From Caryophanales bacterium UBA1709 (GTDB taxonomy: Bacteria > Bacillota_I > Bacilli_A > RFN20 > UBA1709): a stretch of 10,041 nt of DNA. Below are positions 6,363 to 10,041 of this stretch, piece after piece; positions within the stretch are counted from its first letter, which is position 1; each line of letters opens with the position of its first letter. The DNA lies in NCBI GenBank assembly GCA_002317215.1, contig DCJD01000001.1:22367-32407 (forward strand), written 5' to 3'. The position numbers and the translations under genes are program-made. Below the pieces are notes generated by a model that was not told the origin of the DNA, did not search any database, and worked only from the letters and a program-made list of their open reading frames with translations.

Positions 6363-6380
6363 ATTTATAAGGAGGATATT

Positions 6381-7412
6381 ATGGATATAAACAAAGAAAC
6401 GATGCTAACAGAAATAGAAAATGCTAAAACATTAAATGAGTTAAATGAACTTAAGATTAAGTTTTTAGGTAAGAAATCTGAATTAGCAATTGCAATGAGT
6501 AAAACTGGAACTTTACCAGTTGAAGAAAGAGCAGCCTATGGAGCTAAAATAAATGTTATTAGAAAAGAAATAACATCTGCTATTGATGCAAAACAAATTA
6601 AATTAGAGGAAGAAGAAGTTCATTCTAAACTAATAAAAGAAAAAGTCGATATTAGTTTACCAGGATACAACTATTCGCAAGGATCAAAAGCTATTTTGAA
6701 TGCAACAATAGATGAAATTACCGATATCTTAATTGGTATGGGATATGAATGCAAAGAAGGGCCTGAAGTTGAACAAGATCTATACAACTTTGAAATGATG
6801 AACGTTCCAAAAGGACACCCAGCTAGAGATATGCAAGATACTTTCTATATCACTGAAAATTTATTACTACGTTCACAAACTTCCCCAGTTCAAGCTCGTT
6901 CGATGCTTGAAGCAAATGGAGTAGCTCCAATTAAAATGTTCTGTCCAGGAAAAGTATTTAGAAGAGATGATGATGATGCAACTCATTCTCACCAATTCAC
7001 TCAAATGGAAGGATTAGTTATTGACAAACATATTTCAATGTCTGACTTAAAGGGAACTTTAGAAGTTATTGCTAGAAAGATGTTTGGTGCAAAAAGAGAA
7101 GTTAGATTTAGATCTAGTTATTTCCCATTTACTGAACCTAGTGTTGAAGTTGATGTAAGTTGTTTTGCTTGTGGAGGCAAAAATGCTAGTTGTAGCATTT
7201 GCAAAGGAACCGGATGGATTGAAATATTAGGCGCTGGAATGGTTCATCCAAATGTTTTAAAGATGGGTGGATTTGATCCTAGCGTTTATCAAGGTTTTGC
7301 CTTTGGTATGGGTATTGAAAGAATTGCAATGCTAAGATATGGCATTGATGATATTAGAAATTTATACTCTAACGATATTAGAGTAGCAAAACAATTTTTA
7401 AAGGAGGAATAG
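6381..7412 (+). CDS. pheS: Phenylalanyl-tRNA synthetase alpha subunit
   Basis: Catalytic alpha subunit of the (alpha-beta)2 enzyme that attaches phenylalanine to tRNA-Phe. The 343-residue protein has an N-terminal helical arm (about 1-90) for tRNA contact and a class II catalytic domain (about 100-340): HPARDMQDTFYI (146-157), RSQTSPVQARSM (164-175), motif 2 FRRDDDDATHSHQFTQMEG (193-211) and motif 3 GFAFGMGIERIAMLRYGI (305-322), whose FAFG strand shapes the Phe pocket. A Cys cluster (C261, C264, C271, C274) before GWIEILGAGMVHPNVL resembles the one in many Firmicute PheS, with a slightly longer gap between the pairs. ATG 6381 is chosen because AAGGAGGA (6369-6376) precedes it; the in-frame ATG at 6285 lies within the T-box RNA and is not a start. 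It forms an operon with pheT under T-box control. Confidence 0.98.
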   Translation: MDINKETMLTEIENAKTLNELNELKIKFLGKKSELAIAMSKTGTLPVEERAAYGAKINVIRKEITSAIDAKQIKLEEEEVHSKLIKEKVDISLPGYNYSQGSKAILNATIDEITDILIGMGYECKEGPEVEQDLYNFEMMNVPKGHPARDMQDTFYITENLLLRSQTSPVQARSMLEANGVAPIKMFCPGKVFRRDDDDATHSHQFTQMEGLVIDKHISMSDLKGTLEVIARKMFGAKREVRFRSSYFPFTEPSVEVDVSCFACGGKNASCSICKGTGWIEILGAGMVHPNVLKMGGFDPSVYQGFAFGMGIERIAMLRYGIDDIRNLYSNDIRVAKQFLKEE

Positions 7413-7415
7413 AAT

Positions 7416-9821
7416 ATGGATATTAGTTTAAAATGGTTATCTAAATATGTTGATATAAGTGAATATTCTCCTAAAGAATTGGCAGATAAGATTACTGTAT
7501 GTGGAGTTGAAGTTGAAGATATCAAATATTTAGCTCAAGGAAGTAATTTAATAATTGGAGAAGTTTTAGAGTGTTCATCTCATCCAGATAGTGATCACTT
7601 ACATGTAACAAAAGTTAATATTGGTAGTGATATTTTACAGATTGTCTGTGGTGCTCCAAATGTTGCTAAGGGTCAAAAAGTAATAGTTGCATTACCAAAT
7701 GCTTATTTACCTGCTAAGGATATCACTATTCAAAAAGGCGTTATCAGAGGAATTGAAAGCAATGGTATGATATGTAGTTTAGTTGAACTTGGAGTCGACA
7801 AAAAATATCTTACTGAAGAACAATGCAACGGAATAGAAGTATTGAGTAATGATGCTAAAGTAGGAGATACTAATCCATTAGGATATCTAGGACTTGATGA
7901 TGTTATATTTGAATTAAAACCAACTCCTAATAGAGGAGATGTATTAAGTGTTGAATCATTTAGCTATGAATTAGCGGCTTGTATTAATAAAAAAGTAAAG
8001 AATGTAAGAGAAGATATTAAATTTGATAATTTAGTCCCTTCATCTTTTGAAGTAGATTCAAAAACCCCTTCATGTCATTTATTCTCTATTAAAGGCGTAA
8101 GAGATGTTAAGATTAAAGAATCTCCAAAATGGTTAAAAGAATACTTAAATGGTTGCTCAATTAGATCAATAAACAACATTGTTGATATCGGCAATTATGT
8201 TATGTTATTAACAGGTCAACCTTTACATATGTATGATGCTGATAAAATATCTAGTCATAAATTTGTTGTAAGAGATGATTTTGATTGTGATTATGTTGCT
8301 TTAGATGATACTACTTATCATATCGAAAAAGGTGATATTGTTATTACACATAACGACAATATTAGCTGTATCGGTGGCATTATGGGTGGTAAAAATAGCG
8401 AAGTAAGCAATGATACTAAAAATGTTGCTATCGAAGCGGCTATATTTGATTCCATACAAGTTAGAAAAACCTCCATTAGATTAGATTTAATTAGCGATAG
8501 TAGTACTAGATTTGTTAGAGGCATTGATGAATCAAGAAATGCTTATGCTTTAGATTTAGCAGCTAAATTATTAGTTGAATTAGCAGATGCAAAAATAGTT
8601 GAAGAAACAGTTACTTTTGGTAATCCAATCGTTAATTCTAAACCAATAAGTTTAACATTAAATAGAGTAAATGGATTACTTGGTACTAATTTTACTATGA
8701 AAGATGTCAAAGATGTATTTGATCGCTTAGCTTTTGAAAATAAACTAGAAAAAGATACATTAATTGTTACCCCACCTTCTTATCGAAAAGATATTTTTGA
8801 TACAGAAGATTTAGTTGAAGAAGTAATAAGATTAAAAGGATTCGATAATTTAGTTTCAACTTATCCTATAACTAGTAATGTTGGTAGTTTAACTCATTTA
8901 CAAAAAGGTCGTAAACTAATTAGATACTTCTTATTATCACAAGGTATTGATGAAGCATATTCTTATTCCTTAATTCATAATGATATGAAAGATGATTTCT
9001 TATCTATGTCTTTCCAAAAAGAAGATGATGTTGTACTATTACATCCTTTAACAGAAGATCACAAATACTTCCGTAAAGGATTATTATCATCATTATTAAA
9101 AGCATATAACTATAATTATTATCACGAAAATAATGATGTTAAGTTATTTGAAATATCTAATGTATATACAATGAATAGCGAACATGAATTGTTATCTATC
9201 TTACTTGGCGGTAAAAAGTTAAATCTTGAATGGAATGAAAAAGAAAATCAAGATTATAATTTCTACCATATAAAAGGATTAGTAACTTCAATACTTGAAA
9301 AACTAGGTATAAATGAAAATAGATATAGTTTAGTTAGAATTGAAGAAGATAATAAAGACTTCCATATTGGAGCTAGTTGCTATATTAAAACTGGTAATAC
9401 TATTTGGGGTGTTATTGGTATGGTTCATCCAAATATGTTAAAGAAATATGATGTCTTAAATTGTGCTGTTTGTGAGATTGATTTAAGATATCTTCTTGAT
9501 ATTAAATCATCGATGAATAAATTTGTCCCATTATCTAACTTACCAAGTACTAGTAGAGATATTGCTCTAGTAATTGATGAAAATATTGATAGTGATAAGA
9601 TTATTAGAACTATCAAAAAGAATTCTAATGGTTTAGTATCTAAAGCTTATGTCTTTGATGAATATAAGGGAGAACATGTTGGAAGTGGTAAAAAATCTTT
9701 AGCAATCCATATTGTATATCATTCAGATAAAGAAACTTTAAAAGATAGTATGGTCAATCCAATTCATGAGAATATCTTACTAGCCTTGAATAAAGAATTC
9801 GGAGCAAAATTAAGAAGCTAA
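7416..9821 (+). CDS. pheT: Phenylalanyl-tRNA synthetase beta subunit
   Basis: Beta subunit of PheRS, which binds tRNA-Phe and removes mischarged tyrosine. Its 801 residues show the full bacterial domain order: an EMAP-type tRNA-binding OB fold (about 40-150, with HPDSDHLHVTKV and CGAPNV), a B3/B4 editing domain (about 210-380), a B5 DNA-binding-like domain (about 403-478), a catalytic-like core (about 490-690) and a FDX-ACB anticodon-binding domain (about 708-801, from NLPSTSRDIALVI). Editing-site residues, matched to E. coli numbering from memory, include R250, H271 and E340; positions equal to E. coli T354 and A356 are S360 and S362. AAGGAGGA (7401-7408) inside the end of pheS places the start at ATG 7416, three bases after the pheS stop. 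The stop overlaps the next ATG by one base. Confidence 0.98.
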   Translation: MDISLKWLSKYVDISEYSPKELADKITVCGVEVEDIKYLAQGSNLIIGEVLECSSHPDSDHLHVTKVNIGSDILQIVCGAPNVAKGQKVIVALPNAYLPAKDITIQKGVIRGIESNGMICSLVELGVDKKYLTEEQCNGIEVLSNDAKVGDTNPLGYLGLDDVIFELKPTPNRGDVLSVESFSYELAACINKKVKNVREDIKFDNLVPSSFEVDSKTPSCHLFSIKGVRDVKIKESPKWLKEYLNGCSIRSINNIVDIGNYVMLLTGQPLHMYDADKISSHKFVVRDDFDCDYVALDDTTYHIEKGDIVITHNDNISCIGGIMGGKNSEVSNDTKNVAIEAAIFDSIQVRKTSIRLDLISDSSTRFVRGIDESRNAYALDLAAKLLVELADAKIVEETVTFGNPIVNSKPISLTLNRVNGLLGTNFTMKDVKDVFDRLAFENKLEKDTLIVTPPSYRKDIFDTEDLVEEVIRLKGFDNLVSTYPITSNVGSLTHLQKGRKLIRYFLLSQGIDEAYSYSLIHNDMKDDFLSMSFQKEDDVVLLHPLTEDHKYFRKGLLSSLLKAYNYNYYHENNDVKLFEISNVYTMNSEHELLSILLGGKKLNLEWNEKENQDYNFYHIKGLVTSILEKLGINENRYSLVRIEEDNKDFHIGASCYIKTGNTIWGVIGMVHPNMLKKYDVLNCAVCEIDLRYLLDIKSSMNKFVPLSNLPSTSRDIALVIDENIDSDKIIRTIKKNSNGLVSKAYVFDEYKGEHVGSGKKSLAIHIVYHSDKETLKDSMVNPIHENILLALNKEFGAKLRS

Positions 9822-10041
9822 TGAAAAAGAAATATTCTTTATTAGTATTATTTAGTTTATTTATATTAACCTCTTGTCAAAAGAAAATAGAAAAGGTTAG
9901 TTTTGATGATGTAGAAAATATGATTGCTAATAAAGAATCCTTTATATATTATGCCGGAAGTGAATCTTGTTATAATTGCCAAGTTCTAAAAAAGAATATC
10001 AAAAAGAACCGTAAAATAACTTATTATTATGTTGATATTGA
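9821..10041 (+). CDS. Thioredoxin-like lipoprotein, N-terminal part (3' end outside window)
   Basis: The first 73 residues of an exported lipoprotein are visible; the rest lies beyond the window. The N-terminus is a lipoprotein signal peptide: KKK, a hydrophobic core (about 6-16) and the lipobox LTSC with lipid-attached C19. After a short linker, FIYYAGSESCYNC (41-53) resembles the first strand and active site of a thioredoxin fold with a CxxC motif (C50, C53). It was probably anchored on the outer face of the membrane with a thiol-disulfide role; the partner is unknown. The start ATG 9821 overlaps the pheT stop (TAATG) and has no clear ribosome-binding site, so translation is probably coupled to pheT. 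Its expression would then fall under the Phe T-box unless another promoter lies upstream. It is not otherwise related to tRNA charging. Confidence 0.8.
   Translation, partial: MKKKYSLLVLFSLFILTSCQKKIEKVSFDDVENMIANKESFIYYAGSESCYNCQVLKKNIKKNRKITYYYVDI

Noticed and set aside
6285..6380. In-frame upstream ATG extending pheS
   Set aside because: The extension is made of T-box stem III, the T-box and the terminator. The true start at 6381 has AAGGAGGA before it and gives the normal PheS length.

Overview
The window looks like a chromosome segment of a very AT-rich, Gram-positive-type bacterium: a low-GC Firmicute in the Bacilli, probably from an uncultured Erysipelotrichia or Mollicutes-like lineage. 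This rests on strong AT bias, AGA and A/T-ending codons, clear AGGAGG/AGGTGAT ribosome-binding sites, a T-box leader, a Firmicute-type L20 leader, and the gene order (RNA methyltransferase of YsgA type directly before pheST, as in Bacillus subtilis). Trp codons are TGG and no reading frame is interrupted by TGA, so I see no sign of the Mycoplasma code. Lineage is an inference.

Layout, all on the + strand. (1) 1-524: 3' end of thrS, then a strong intrinsic terminator. (2) 539-2873: an extended -10 promoter drives two overlapping genes for CNNM/CorC-type (DUF21 + CBS) membrane proteins. The two paralogs have lost different conserved residues. (3) 2866-4236: promoter, L20-type attenuator leader, then infC-rpmI-rplT (IF3, L35, L20), closed by a terminator. 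infC most likely starts at a rare ATC codon. (4) 4260-6120: a tightly packed trio encoding an all-alpha dUTPase-type nucleotide pyrophosphatase, a YgjP-like zinc metallopeptidase and a SpoU/TrmH-family rRNA methyltransferase. (5) 6139-9821: promoter, complete tRNA-Phe T-box riboswitch, pheS and pheT. (6) 9821-end: start of a thioredoxin-like lipoprotein that overlaps the pheT stop by one base and runs off the window.

Most of the window serves translation: two aminoacyl-tRNA synthetases, an initiation factor, two large-subunit proteins and an rRNA modifier. Three separate feedback devices are visible. Uncharged tRNA-Phe should control pheST through the T-box. Free L20 should control its own operon through the leader attenuator. 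IF3 should limit its own synthesis through the ATC start codon. The thrS-infC-rpmI-rplT-pheS-pheT backbone is an old bacterial arrangement (also found in Escherichia coli), here with accessory genes inserted at two points.

No mobile element, CRISPR array, tRNA or rRNA gene is visible, and no stretch longer than 300 bases lacks a gene or leader. I found no undescribed system. The most interesting points are the complementary degeneration of the CNNM pair, the well-resolved T-box and L20 leaders, and small departures from consensus in the YgjP-like protein and the PheT editing site.
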